DNA of 64,000 nt, from contig JAFWSI010000071.1 of NCBI GenBank assembly GCA_017519415.1, positions 1 through 64,000 on the forward strand. Reading direction: 5' to 3'. This document shows, piece after piece, positions 36,624 through 45,268 of the stretch (positions are counted from its first letter, which is position 1; each line of letters opens with the position of its first letter). The translations under genes were made by a program, and so were the position numbers. The notes under the pieces are model-generated. The model was given only the letters and a program-made list of their open reading frames with translations, searched no databases and was not told the DNA's origin. The stretch comes from Ruminococcus sp. Its GTDB lineage: Bacteria > Bacillota > Clostridia > Oscillospirales > Ruminococcaceae.

Positions 36624-36830
36624 TCAATAGCTCTTTATCTTGCTCTTGAGGAGATCAAGGTCGGTCGTGTTGATCTTACCGTCGAGGTTCAGATCAGCGC
36701 ATACTGAATTGAACCACTTGTCAGGGTATCTGCCTGTTGAGAGATAAAAATTGAGCCAATGTGTGTCCTGACTGTCAAGCTTGCCGTCTACATTTACATC
36801 GCCAATGGGTGTTGTGCAGGCAATACGCTC
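36624..36830 (-). pseudogene. Dockerin remnant joined directly to a family promoter
   Basis: The minus strand encodes a complete type I dockerin: GDVNVDGKLDSQDTHWL, then CADLNLDGKINTTDLDLLK and a stop. No ATG or RBS opens this frame. Right upstream lies the conserved family promoter, whose start-site sequence (TATAATGAACA) runs straight into the dockerin codons. In intact paralogues this is followed by ~60 bp of leader and ~2 kb of coding sequence. So leader, signal peptide, LRR and transglutaminase parts were lost by one deletion. Confidence 0.85.
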
Positions 36831-36839
36831 GTCATGTTC

Positions 36840-36868
36840 ATTATATCATTTTATCAGAGGCAGCACAA
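36840..36868 (-). promoter_or_regulatory. Conserved family promoter before the dockerin remnant
   Basis: TTGTGC, 17-bp spacer, TATAAT. Nearly identical to 47378-47406 over the spacer (TCTGATAAAATGA). Confidence 0.75.
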
Positions 36869-36945
36869 GTCGGAATTTGCTTTCAGGCCGCTATTTCCAA
36901 ATTATAGCGGTGACACTGTTCGGAGTCTTTTTTAAAATAAAAAAT

Positions 36946-36975
36946 CGGGCACTCCTCCATTCGGAAGAGTGCCCG
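36946..36975 (-). terminator. Terminator of the LRR-transglutaminase gene at 37017
   Basis: CGGGCACTC / GAGTGCCCG with an inner pairing, then ATTTTTTATTTT on the minus strand. Confidence 0.85.
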
Positions 36976-37016
36976 TATATATTAAACGGATAGGAACCTT
37001 TTTGGTCAGACTAAGC

Positions 37017-39050
37017 TTATGAATTTGCCTTTCTCATGATGGCATAATAATCATAAGCGTTGAGAACGCCGTCAGCATTCATATCGGCGCATACCTTGCT
37101 GAAGGTCCCGGGGCGGTAGTTCTCCTGAACATATCTTCTGAGAAGCTCGGCGTCGCTGCTTGTGACCTTTTGGTCAAGGTTTACATCACCGAGAGGATAT
37201 ACACATCTTCTTATGGAGGTATCGTCAGTTACATAGTCAGGGAAATAGGCAGTGCCTTTTTTTACCAATGTACCGGTCTTTGTATGACTTCTGCTGGTTT
37301 TATTCCTTACTTCGAGGTTCAGCAGCTCCTGATCGGTACAGAATGACCATGCTGATGTATTTTGATTGTCATTCCAGTAAATATCGGAATTGAACCAGAT
37401 ACCGTCAATCTTCAGCATATTCCAGTTGTGGGTGCCTGATGTGGCTATTTCCGACTCTATTCCCGCTTTTTCAAGAGCTCTGTAGTATCCCTTTGCGTAG
37501 CCCTCGCATACAGCTATGCCGTTAAGGAATACAGAAGATTCACGGTGGAATTCCTCCCAGCTTTCAAGATCATAGGGACGGGCTTCGCCCGGGTGAGTTG
37601 AATCCCAGACTATCATAGGACTGCGGCACATATTGCGTATTAATAATTCAAGAGCATAGGCTGTCTGAATATCATTGAAGTTGGGAGCGACTGCTTTTAC
37701 ATAATCAGCCATGATAGAACAGCATATATCGACATAATCCTGTATAAAGCCTATTCTGTCTGTCTTTGCAAAGTATTTCTTTACAAAGGGTGAAGCATAG
37801 AAATTAATGCTGCCGCCGTTTCTTGATGCAACTGTGTAGTTATTTATCTTTCTGAGGTTAAGGCAGCCGTCAAATGCATCTCCTGCGATCTCGTAATTCA
37901 TATGACGGGCTCCTATTATGTTTTCAAGAGAAGTACAGTTACTGAAAGCTCTTTCCTTTATGGTTTCGAGACTTGCAGGAAGATAGATCGTCTTGAGGCT
38001 TGAACAGTCCGAGAAAGAACCGATTCCTATAACCTTTACACTGTCAGGCACAGATACTTCATTGAGCCTGATGCAACCGGAAAATGCTTCATCTCCTATC
38101 TCTGATACGGAATCCGGGATATAAACTTTTGTGATACCGGTATTGTTTACAAAAGCGGATTTCGGGATAATGCTTATGCCGTTGGGAATGCTGATAATTC
38201 CCGAGGCGCTTGAAGTATCTACGATATTGTTGTTTATGATCACCATGCCGTAAATTTTCTGCTGTGAGCTGATCCATTTTGTATTCTGGAATGCGTTGAA
38301 TTCAACATTCGTTACCGATGAGGGCAGAGTTATATTTGAAAGATTTGTACACTCACCGAATGCCACTCCTTCGATGGTGGTAACGGTAGAGGGAATAGAT
38401 ACGGACGTCAGTGAAGAGCAGCAGCTGAAAAGGCCATGGCTTATCTTTTTAAGACCTGACGGAAGAGAGATACTTGTAAGTGACGAGCAGGAGGCAAAAG
38501 CTCCTTCGCCGAATTCTTCAAGCTCCCTTGTATTTATAGTTACGGTTTTAAGGGCAGTACAGTCTGAAAAAGCATAGCTGTCTACCTTGTAGACGTTTTT
38601 CGGGATAGTAACGCCGGTTATGCCGGTGCTGCTGAATGCCTTGTAGTCTATCTCTTCAAGAGAAGAGGGCAGAGATACTGTTGACAGGTTGCGGCAGTAA
38701 TAGAAGGCTTCCTTGTCAATATCAGTGTAGCCCTCGGGGATAGTTACCGACCTTAAGCCGGCGTTTTCAGCGAAAGCTCCGGCTCCTATTTCGGTTATTT
38801 CAAGCTTTGAGCCGTTTATTGTAACCGAATCAGGCAGAGTCAGATAAGAGGCACTGCCGTTATATTTTGTTATAGCCGCACAGTTGACAGAAATTCTGTC
38901 ATATTCAAAATCGCCCTGTGTTTCTGCCGCGTCTGCTATGACAGGCACAGGGGAAAGAGCGAGCTTTTCTGCGTTGGGTGCGATTATACCTGCTGAGGCA
39001 GTGCAGAGCGTCAGAGCAAATGCGATAGTTTTTTTGATGTTGCTTTTCAT
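37017..39050 (-). CDS. LRR-transglutaminase-dockerin protein, paralogue A
   Basis: 677 aa from ATG 39050 (AAAGGAGA upstream; longer frame discarded). Signal peptide IKKTIAFALTLCTASAG to ~42; about eleven LRR_5 units to ~400; a transglutaminase-like domain with the triad Cys in GIAVCEGYAKGYY, His in GTHNWN and Asp in FNSDIYWND; then a dockerin (GDVNLDQKVTSSDAELL, ADMNADGVLNAYDYYAI). It probably crosslinks or cleaves proteins at the cell surface or in the cellulosome; the substrate is unknown. It lies 74 bp after paralogue B with no clear terminator, so the two may be co-transcribed. Confidence 0.9.
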   Translation of the reverse strand: MKSNIKKTIAFALTLCTASAGIIAPNAEKLALSPVPVIADAAETQGDFEYDRISVNCAAITKYNGSASYLTLPDSVTINGSKLEITEIGAGAFAENAGLRSVTIPEGYTDIDKEAFYYCRNLSTVSLPSSLEEIDYKAFSSTGITGVTIPKNVYKVDSYAFSDCTALKTVTINTRELEEFGEGAFASCSSLTSISLPSGLKKISHGLFSCCSSLTSVSIPSTVTTIEGVAFGECTNLSNITLPSSVTNVEFNAFQNTKWISSQQKIYGMVIINNNIVDTSSASGIISIPNGISIIPKSAFVNNTGITKVYIPDSVSEIGDEAFSGCIRLNEVSVPDSVKVIGIGSFSDCSSLKTIYLPASLETIKERAFSNCTSLENIIGARHMNYEIAGDAFDGCLNLRKINNYTVASRNGGSINFYASPFVKKYFAKTDRIGFIQDYVDICCSIMADYVKAVAPNFNDIQTAYALELLIRNMCRSPMIVWDSTHPGEARPYDLESWEEFHRESSVFLNGIAVCEGYAKGYYRALEKAGIESEIATSGTHNWNMLKIDGIWFNSDIYWNDNQNTSAWSFCTDQELLNLEVRNKTSRSHTKTGTLVKKGTAYFPDYVTDDTSIRRCVYPLGDVNLDQKVTSSDAELLRRYVQENYRPGTFSKVCADMNADGVLNAYDYYAIMRKANS

Positions 39051-39124
39051 TTTTATTCTCCTTTGTAATAGTTTATTTACTGACATATGCAGGCATGTTG
39101 CCTGCACATGTTAGAAGCTCGGGG

Positions 39125-41221
39125 TCAGCTTTCGTATACGGAAAATCTCCAGATACGTACTGTTGGATAATTTCTGTATTCGCTGTTGATATACTGTCTG
39201 AGCAGATCAACGTCGTTGCTTGTGATCCTGCCGTCAAAGTCAAGGTCTCCTATAGCGATTATTCTGTCAGCTGCTGATTTGTTGACATAATTACTGAGGG
39301 CGTTCACATCTGATGAAGTGAAGTATCCGTCGCCGTTCAGGTCGCCGAGATTGCGGTTGTCCATATATGCCATGCCGGCATGCTTGTTGAAGCCTCCGAA
39401 TCCGCCTGATGCCCATTCATATTTATTATGGCCGTCATTAAGGAACTGGTCGTCAGAACAGAGGAAGTTGTCATATCTTTGATTCGGATCTGCGCCGTTG
39501 TGATAGTCGCTGTCGTCCCATGTTATATCCGCATGATACCATTTATCGTTCAGCTTAAGAAGATTCCATGCGTGGCCCTTTATGTCGTCCTCAAGTCCGT
39601 ATCTTGCATCAAATATGTAAAAGCTTTCAAAGCCTGCCTTTTGGAGCAGAATGTTGAAGCATCTTGCATAGCCGTCGCAGACAGTGTAATTAAGCCCGTT
39701 TTTGCCTTTGTGGAGAAATACAGAGGCGTCAACATGATTCTTTTTATTGTCCATATCATCAAAGTCGTAGTCTGCGGTGTCAATTATCCATCTGCGGAGA
39801 CGAATTATCTTTTCAATATCTGACATGGATGAATTTATATTGCTGCGTACAACATAATCAGCCATCTTGTCAACATAATCCTTCATGAAATAATAATCCG
39901 CATACTCTTCAAAGCTTTCCTCCATGTGAGAACGTATCCTGCTGCTGAACTGAGGAGCACTGTTGTAGTAAGGTGTTGTAACGAGCTCGGTATTGTTGAG
40001 ATTGTGGACCTTGGTGGTGGTCAGGAGAGTTTTGTACTCATTGAGGAAAACTTCCGGAGCCTTGCTGTATTCCGATGAGGGTATTGTAAGATATTCAAGG
40101 TTGTCAAGGCCTTTGAAATTGCCTTTGTTCCTGTTGTTGGGAACAAAGCTCATGAGCCTCAGCTCTCTGAGATTTGGGTTGTTGAATATGGCTGTATCGG
40201 AAATGTCTGTTGCATATGTAGTGAAAGAATAGTCTTTCTTGTCAGAAGGGTAGCAGATAAGAGAGGTGCCCTGGCGGTTGTAGAGGACTCCATCCACCGA
40301 CTTGTAGTAAGCGTTGGAATAATCAACATTGAATGTTTGCAGACCGCTTGTTGAGATAAAAGCTGTTTTATTTATTTTCCAGACATTTTTGCCGATATAT
40401 AACCGTTCGGGCAGTGTTGCGCTTCCGAATGCTTCGGCTCCTATCTCTTTTACGGAGTCGGGAAGATTTAAGCTGGTAAACTGGCATGCCTGGAAGCAGC
40501 CTTCGGGAATACTGGTAACTGTGTTGGGCAGGTTTATGGAAGTAATACCGCATGATGAGAAGGTCCATCTGGAGAGATATACCTTTGTATCCGAGCCTTC
40601 AAATTTTACGGTTTTAAGGTTGTAAAGAAGGAAGAAGAGATATTCTCCGAGTGAAAGCGTCTTTACGCTGCTGCCGAAGCTTACATAGCTCAGCTTCATG
40701 CAGCGGTTGAATACAGAACCCTGAAGGTAAATAGTAGCGCAGTTGCCGTAAAAGTTCTGGATACCCGAATTCTTGAATGCGTCCGGCATTATATTTACAT
40801 TCTTAGCCTGTTCGTTAATTGTGAAAGTGACCAGATTCTCGGTATTGGCAAAGGCCTCCTGTTCGATCATCATGCTGCTGTTGACAGTAACTGAGGTTAC
40901 ATTCGTGTATCGGAAGGCACCTGATTCTATCTTGGTTATCGGATATGAAGTTCTTCCGTCGTAGACAGTTGCACCGATGTTTACATTGGTGATATTCTGA
41001 TCCGCGGACGTAATAACAGCATAACGGCTGCCAGAGTAGTCCTTGTAGACCTTGTAGGTGATCGAGCCTGACTTGAACTGTTTAATATAGGTGTCTGCTG
41101 CTTCTGCGGTTATGGGGGTGGGGGAAAGTGGGAGCTTTCCTGCGTTTGGTGCGAGGGTTGCAGCTGATGCTGCGCAGAGCGTCAGTGCAAGTGCAATGGT
41201 TTTTTTGATACTACTTCTCAT
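39125..41221 (-). CDS. LRR-transglutaminase-dockerin protein, paralogue B (divergent)
   Basis: 698 aa. The signal peptide matches the family (IKKTIALALTLCAASAATLA), but the middle is divergent: LRR units are irregular up to ~390 and include a partly Lys/Tyr/Asn-rich stretch. The transglutaminase triad is Cys in NYTVCDGYARCF, His in KGHAWN and Asp in YHADITWDD. The dockerin has GDLNGDGYFTSSDVNAL and GDLDFDGRITSNDVDLL and a 14-residue tail. A family promoter lies at 41279. No terminator is clear before paralogue A; a small TGCAGGCA/TGCCTGCA hairpin lies between them. Confidence 0.9.
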   Translation of the reverse strand: MRSSIKKTIALALTLCAASAATLAPNAGKLPLSPTPITAEAADTYIKQFKSGSITYKVYKDYSGSRYAVITSADQNITNVNIGATVYDGRTSYPITKIESGAFRYTNVTSVTVNSSMMIEQEAFANTENLVTFTINEQAKNVNIMPDAFKNSGIQNFYGNCATIYLQGSVFNRCMKLSYVSFGSSVKTLSLGEYLFFLLYNLKTVKFEGSDTKVYLSRWTFSSCGITSINLPNTVTSIPEGCFQACQFTSLNLPDSVKEIGAEAFGSATLPERLYIGKNVWKINKTAFISTSGLQTFNVDYSNAYYKSVDGVLYNRQGTSLICYPSDKKDYSFTTYATDISDTAIFNNPNLRELRLMSFVPNNRNKGNFKGLDNLEYLTIPSSEYSKAPEVFLNEYKTLLTTTKVHNLNNTELVTTPYYNSAPQFSSRIRSHMEESFEEYADYYFMKDYVDKMADYVVRSNINSSMSDIEKIIRLRRWIIDTADYDFDDMDNKKNHVDASVFLHKGKNGLNYTVCDGYARCFNILLQKAGFESFYIFDARYGLEDDIKGHAWNLLKLNDKWYHADITWDDSDYHNGADPNQRYDNFLCSDDQFLNDGHNKYEWASGGFGGFNKHAGMAYMDNRNLGDLNGDGYFTSSDVNALSNYVNKSAADRIIAIGDLDFDGRITSNDVDLLRQYINSEYRNYPTVRIWRFSVYES

Positions 41222-41278
41222 TTTTATTCTCCTTTTATATTTGTTGAGGTATAGCTAAAAATATATACCGTCTTGTCT

Positions 41279-41307
41279 ATTATATATTTTTTATATACAG
41301 CTATCAA
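41279..41307 (-). promoter_or_regulatory. Family promoter of paralogue B
   Basis: TTGATA, 17-bp spacer, TATAAT; preceded by the conserved box GCAATTTTTGACTTG. Confidence 0.8.
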
Positions 41308-41397
41308 GTCAAAAATTGCTTTCAGAAACTGCTGTTTTTACTTTTCTTGCGCACCTTTATGGTAAAATAATGACCGGTTTTTAGCCTTGACAATGAG

Positions 41398-41421
41398 AAA
41401 AGCTCCGTATCCGGAGCTTTT
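41398..41421 (-). terminator. Terminator of paralogue C
   Basis: AAAAGCTCCG / CGGAGCTTTT with TATC loop; shared GCTCC/GGAGC design. Confidence 0.85.
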
Positions 41422-41443
41422 CTCTGTATGATAATTATGAGGA

Positions 41444-43603
41444 TTATTTATTGTTGAGTATCTTCTGTTTGAGAAGCGAAAGATCTGTTGCGTTGAGCTT
41501 CCCGTCGAAGTTCATATCAGCGAAGATATGATTGAATGAATTGGCAGGATTCCTGCCGGTGTTGAGGTAAGACTGGAGCCACTGGACATCGGTTTTGTCG
41601 AGTTTACCGTCAACGTTTACATCGCCCATAGGTGTAGTGCAGGGCATATCTTTATATTCATATATGTATCTGTTTGACTTGCGTTCAATTTGGTTTTTAT
41701 CATGCGCATCTGTATCGTCCATTTTATCCATCTCGGAATCTGAAACCATAAACCAGTTGTAAACAGAATTATTGCCGCCATCGTCCCAGTATGAATCGAT
41801 ATTGAACAACTTTCCTTCAGCCTTGATAACGTTCCATGCGTGTGTCTTGCTGAGAACTATCTCTGCGGAAATACCTGCCTTTGTAAGGAGGAGGTTGTAG
41901 CCCTTTGCAAAGCCCTCGCATACGCCGACACCGTTCATGAGAACAGAGGATTCGAGGTGGTATTCGGGACGGCCTGCCAAAGCGTTGGGATAATCCTGAT
42001 TTTTGTTTTTCCTTTCCCAGTCAACATAAGGATTGCAGCCGTTGGCGCACATCCAGTTTTCAAGCTCGCGGGCGATCTGAACATAATTATAATTCGGATA
42101 TTTGCTCTTGATCTGGTTTACTACAGCCTGAGCCTTCTTATCTACATAGTCCTGGATAAAGCCGATGTCATCTGTCTTGCTGAAGTACTTCTTTACAAAG
42201 AGCTCCTTGTTAAGATATACATTGTTGCCTGAAGTGTATACTATTGTTGTACCGTTTATCTTTTTAAGATTAAGGCAGTCAGCAAATGCCATTCCGTCAA
42301 TTGTGTAGTTATTGCTTTCCTTTACGCCTTTGATGTCACTGAGTGACGAACAGTTGCGGAATGCGCCGTTTCCGATCGTCTGGAGACGCTCGGGGAAGGT
42401 CACAGTCTTGAGCGAGGTACAGTTCGCGAATGCTGATGCATCGATAGTCTGTATCCTGCTGGGAAGAACTATGCTGCTGAGCTTCTTGCAGTTTGAGAAT
42501 GTGTACTTAGGTATGACTGCGATATAGTTGGGAAGCTGAACCGATGTAAGGTTTGTACAGTCTGAAAATACGCTTTCGCCGAAGTTAGCGATAGATGTTG
42601 GCAGAACGATCGAGGAAAGTCCTGAACAGCCCAGGAATGCACCGTTGCCGAGGGTATTGAGAGCTGTCGGCATAACGACCTTGGTGATCTTGGTATTATA
42701 CGCGAAGGTATAAGGAAGTATCTTGTTTATGTATGATGGGATAGTTACGGTGCCGCTTGCGCTTGAGGCGTCAAGGATGTAACCGTTTTTAATAACCATT
42801 CCGTTTGTCTTTGGCTGATTCTTGATCCACTTTGTATCTTTGAATACATCTGAGCCGAATTCGGTCACAGAAGAAGGAAGGGATACACTTGAAAGATTTG
42901 TACACTGTGAAAATGCATTGGAAGCGATCGATGTGACACTTGAAGGAATGGTTACCGATGTCAGTGAAGAACAGCCGTAAGCAAAGCTGTCGCCGAGCTT
43001 CTTGACAGATGAGGGGATTTTGATGCTTTTGAGTGATGAACAGCCGCAGAATAAACCTTCTTTATACTCGGTAAGAAGGTTTGTTGTGATGTTAACTGTT
43101 CTGAGCTGTGAGCAGCGGGTGAACACATAGCTGTCCAGTATCTTGACCTTACTGGGAATGTTGATGCTGGTGATAGCTGTGCCCTCGAAAGCGCGGTTCC
43201 TGATACCTGCCATAGTTGAAGGAACGGAAACATATGAAAGGCTCGAGCAGTTCATGAATGCACGGTTGCCTATTGAAGTATAGCCTTCGGGGATAGTGAC
43301 CGATCTGATGTTGCCGTTGCGGAAAAAAGCTTCGTCGTCAACACCTGTGACCTTGCATACTGCTCCGTTTATGGTTACGGAAGTAGGAAGGGTAACAGAT
43401 GTCTTGCTTCCTATATAGGAAGTGAGGGTCGCCGCATTGGTCGAACGGCGTGTGAAAGTGAAGTCACCTGATTTTACGGCTGCTTCTGCAACGATAGGTG
43501 TGGGGGAAAGAGTGAACTTTCCTGCATCGGGTGCAATGGTACCTGCTGTGATAGCGCAGAGTGTCAGAGCAAATGCGATGGTCTTTTTGATGCCTGTTTT
43601 CAT
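41444..43603 (-). CDS. LRR-transglutaminase-dockerin protein, paralogue C
   Basis: 719 aa. Signal peptide MKTGIKKTIAFALTLCAITA to ~42; about twelve LRR_5 repeats (~50-430); transglutaminase-like domain with Cys in GVGVCEGFAKGYN, His in KTHAWN and Asp in FNIDSYWDD; dockerin with GDVNVDGKLDKTDVQWL and ADMNFDGKLNATDLSLLKQ. RBS AAAGGAGA. It is the intact relative of the remnant at 31072 (same first six codons and leader). Closest to paralogues D and E. Likely exported and held on the scaffoldin. Confidence 0.92.
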   Translation of the reverse strand: MKTGIKKTIAFALTLCAITAGTIAPDAGKFTLSPTPIVAEAAVKSGDFTFTRRSTNAATLTSYIGSKTSVTLPTSVTINGAVCKVTGVDDEAFFRNGNIRSVTIPEGYTSIGNRAFMNCSSLSYVSVPSTMAGIRNRAFEGTAITSINIPSKVKILDSYVFTRCSQLRTVNITTNLLTEYKEGLFCGCSSLKSIKIPSSVKKLGDSFAYGCSSLTSVTIPSSVTSIASNAFSQCTNLSSVSLPSSVTEFGSDVFKDTKWIKNQPKTNGMVIKNGYILDASSASGTVTIPSYINKILPYTFAYNTKITKVVMPTALNTLGNGAFLGCSGLSSIVLPTSIANFGESVFSDCTNLTSVQLPNYIAVIPKYTFSNCKKLSSIVLPSRIQTIDASAFANCTSLKTVTFPERLQTIGNGAFRNCSSLSDIKGVKESNNYTIDGMAFADCLNLKKINGTTIVYTSGNNVYLNKELFVKKYFSKTDDIGFIQDYVDKKAQAVVNQIKSKYPNYNYVQIARELENWMCANGCNPYVDWERKNKNQDYPNALAGRPEYHLESSVLMNGVGVCEGFAKGYNLLLTKAGISAEIVLSKTHAWNVIKAEGKLFNIDSYWDDGGNNSVYNWFMVSDSEMDKMDDTDAHDKNQIERKSNRYIYEYKDMPCTTPMGDVNVDGKLDKTDVQWLQSYLNTGRNPANSFNHIFADMNFDGKLNATDLSLLKQKILNNK

Positions 43604-43653
43604 AATGATTCTCCTTTGATGTTAATTTTAACGTCGATTGAAACGTCCTGTTC

Positions 43654-43682
43654 ATTATATCATTTTATCAGAAGCAGAACAA
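43654..43682 (-). promoter_or_regulatory. Family promoter of paralogue C
   Basis: TTGTTC, 17-bp spacer, TATAAT; conserved upstream box GCAATTTCCGACTTG. Confidence 0.8.
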
Positions 43683-43744
43683 GTCGGAAATTGCCTTTTA
43701 TCAGCTTTTCTCCATTTATTGCGGTCGGGCAGGAGCTGAAAAAA

Positions 43745-43769
43745 ACAGGCAGTCATTACGGCTGCCTGT
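43745..43769 (-). terminator. Terminator of the secreted protein gene at 43778
   Basis: ACAGGCAG / CTGCCTGT stem with a 9-nt loop followed by seven T on the minus strand. Confidence 0.85.
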
Positions 43770-43777
43770 GATTTATA

Positions 43778-44920
43778 TTATTCGGTTTGAGATGAAGCTG
43801 AGTATGCAACGCCTTCGATAATCACATCATCGGGTGCTACGGAAACTATGTCATTTTCAGCGTTGTAGTAGTATACGGACTGGGTATCCATGTACCATAC
43901 CATTCCGTAAGCACAGCCGAGCTCAAGGTCCTTATTCAGTGATGCAGCGAGCTCGTTCCATGTCATTCCTTCCACATAGCTGAAACTTGTGCCGTTGACG
44001 GTAACAGTTTTTGTCGCAGCATATTCTGTAATGTACTTATAATACTCGTAAACAGTCTTTGCTGCGTCAACTGCCTTTGCATTCTCGCTGCTGATAGCGC
44101 GTGCACAGTATGACAGAGCGCTAAATGTATAATCGGCACCGCCGTAGGTAATTGTCTGTGCCTTGCCTAACTGAGCGGGATTGATCGACTTTGCTTCAAA
44201 GCAGTATCCCTCGTAGTTGCCCTTTACTGCGCTTACATTTGCATCAGTCTTTGAATCTGCGGTAAGACCGTCGATGTAGATCCTTGCAGCAAGCTTTGAA
44301 TCAAGAACGAGAGAAATCTTTGTATCTGTTGCAAATGAAGGATCGCAGTATGAAAGTCCGTCATAGGATTCCTCCATGAAGGAAATAGCGGTTGAAGTGT
44401 TGTCGAAATAATTATCGGAAGCAATGCCGAGGTTTTTGAGGGATTTTACGGCTTTTTCTGTCTTTTCGTCAAACTCGTCGTCAGCGTCTGCAATAACGTA
44501 ATCGCAGTATGTGTTTACATTGTAGGAATAAGAATTGCCCTTATCCTCGATAGCGACAACTGCATTGCTGCCGTCAAGGAACTGGATGGTTACGTTCTCG
44601 TCGAGCTGTGTAGCGTACAGCGGATAGGTGAAAACATAGTAATCGGTACCGCTGATGGTTGCGCTCTCAAAAGCTTCCTTTGCGACCGACGGGTCTGCAT
44701 TGGGACCGTCAAGGCTTACGCTTGCTACGTTTGCTGCGTCAACAGAAGCCTTTGTTGCATAGAACCTGAGTGAGATCGAGTCGTCGATAGCAACGTTTAC
44801 AGAGCTTAATGTGACTTTTTCTCCTGCTGCATTTGCTGCGAGAGCTGTTGGGAGTGCGCCTGCGACAAGTGCCAGTGCAGATACTGCCGACACTGCCATT
44901 TTCATGCCTTTGTTTTTCAT
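43778..44920 (-). CDS. Secreted protein of unknown function behind an attenuator-like leader
   Basis: 380 aa. Signal peptide MKMAVSAVSALALVAGALPT with cleavage near ANAAG (~33). The mature protein is acidic and Ala/Ser/Tyr-rich, with beta-rich N-terminal (LSSVNVAIDDSISLRFYATK) and helical central parts (KTVYEYYKYITEYAATK). No dockerin, anchor or catalytic motif is recognised. Start ATG 44920 has AGGAGG. There is no promoter directly upstream: a T-run terminator ends ~30 bp before the ATG, and a 34-codon ORF lies before that, so expression depends on read-through. Confidence 0.75.
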   Translation of the reverse strand: MKNKGMKMAVSAVSALALVAGALPTALAANAAGEKVTLSSVNVAIDDSISLRFYATKASVDAANVASVSLDGPNADPSVAKEAFESATISGTDYYVFTYPLYATQLDENVTIQFLDGSNAVVAIEDKGNSYSYNVNTYCDYVIADADDEFDEKTEKAVKSLKNLGIASDNYFDNTSTAISFMEESYDGLSYCDPSFATDTKISLVLDSKLAARIYIDGLTADSKTDANVSAVKGNYEGYCFEAKSINPAQLGKAQTITYGGADYTFSALSYCARAISSENAKAVDAAKTVYEYYKYITEYAATKTVTVNGTSFSYVEGMTWNELAASLNKDLELGCAYGMVWYMDTQSVYYYNAENDIVSVAPDDVIIEGVAYSASSQTE

Positions 44921-44951
44921 CAAAAAATCCTCCTAAATTATAATACAAAAA

Positions 44952-44991
44952 AGCGTATCTCACAGGATAATGTTATTCTGAGAAATACGCT
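44952..44991 (-). terminator. Attenuator-like terminator just before a start codon
   Basis: Minus-strand AGCGTAT...ATACGCT stem extended by TCTCA/TGAGA-type pairing, followed by TTTTTTG. The 5' arm covers the last codons of the small ORF; its stop codon lies in the loop. The RBS of the 43778 gene follows within ~15 bp. Confidence 0.75.
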
Positions 44992-45077
44992 GTTTTACCG
45001 TATGATAACACCGACAGGGCGCAGTTATTCTTTTTGCAGCAGATATTTGTATAGACTAAAACCCTCACCGCTTCCAT
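44973..45077 (-). CDS. 34-residue upstream ORF, candidate leader peptide
   Basis: ATG at 45077 with GGGGG seven bases before it; TAA at 44973. The peptide starts MEAVRVLVYT, has a Cys cluster NICCKKNNC, and ends GKTAYFSE. It is too short for routine ORF calling. The stop lies in the loop of the terminator at 44952-44991, so a ribosome near the end of this ORF would cover the 5' arm and prevent the hairpin. This is the layout of a leader-peptide attenuator for the secreted protein gene downstream. It could alternatively be a small product in its own right. Homologues unknown to me. Confidence 0.55.
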   Translation of the reverse strand: MEAVRVLVYTNICCKKNNCALSVLSYGKTAYFSE

Positions 45078-45110
45078 ATTAATACCCCCTTCGGTTATGA
45101 AACCAAACAT

Positions 45111-45139
45111 ATTTTACCATATGCGAAAGGATTTGTCAA
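45111..45139 (-). promoter_or_regulatory. Promoter of the leader ORF and the 43778 gene
   Basis: TTGACA, 17-bp spacer, TAAAAT, starting a leader of about 185 nt. Confidence 0.75.
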
Positions 45140-45216
45140 CTGTTTTTTCAACAGGCGCCATCAGCTGTTTAATGGCTTCAGACTAATGCGAGGAAGCTGA
45201 AAAAGGCTGTATATAA

Positions 45217-45248
45217 GAGAAAAAGCTCCATGTACGGAGCTTTTCTCT
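45217..45248 (-). terminator. Terminator of paralogue D
   Basis: GAGAAAAAGCTCC / GGAGCTTTTCTC, loop ATGTAC; GCTCC/GGAGC family. Confidence 0.85.
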
Positions 45249-45268
45249 GCTTATAATGATTTATAAGA

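Noticed and set aside
44973-45077. 34-residue Cys peptide as a modified-peptide (RiPP) precursor
   Set aside because: No radical SAM, cyclodehydratase or dedicated exporter is adjacent; overlap with the terminator fits attenuation better. Not excluded.
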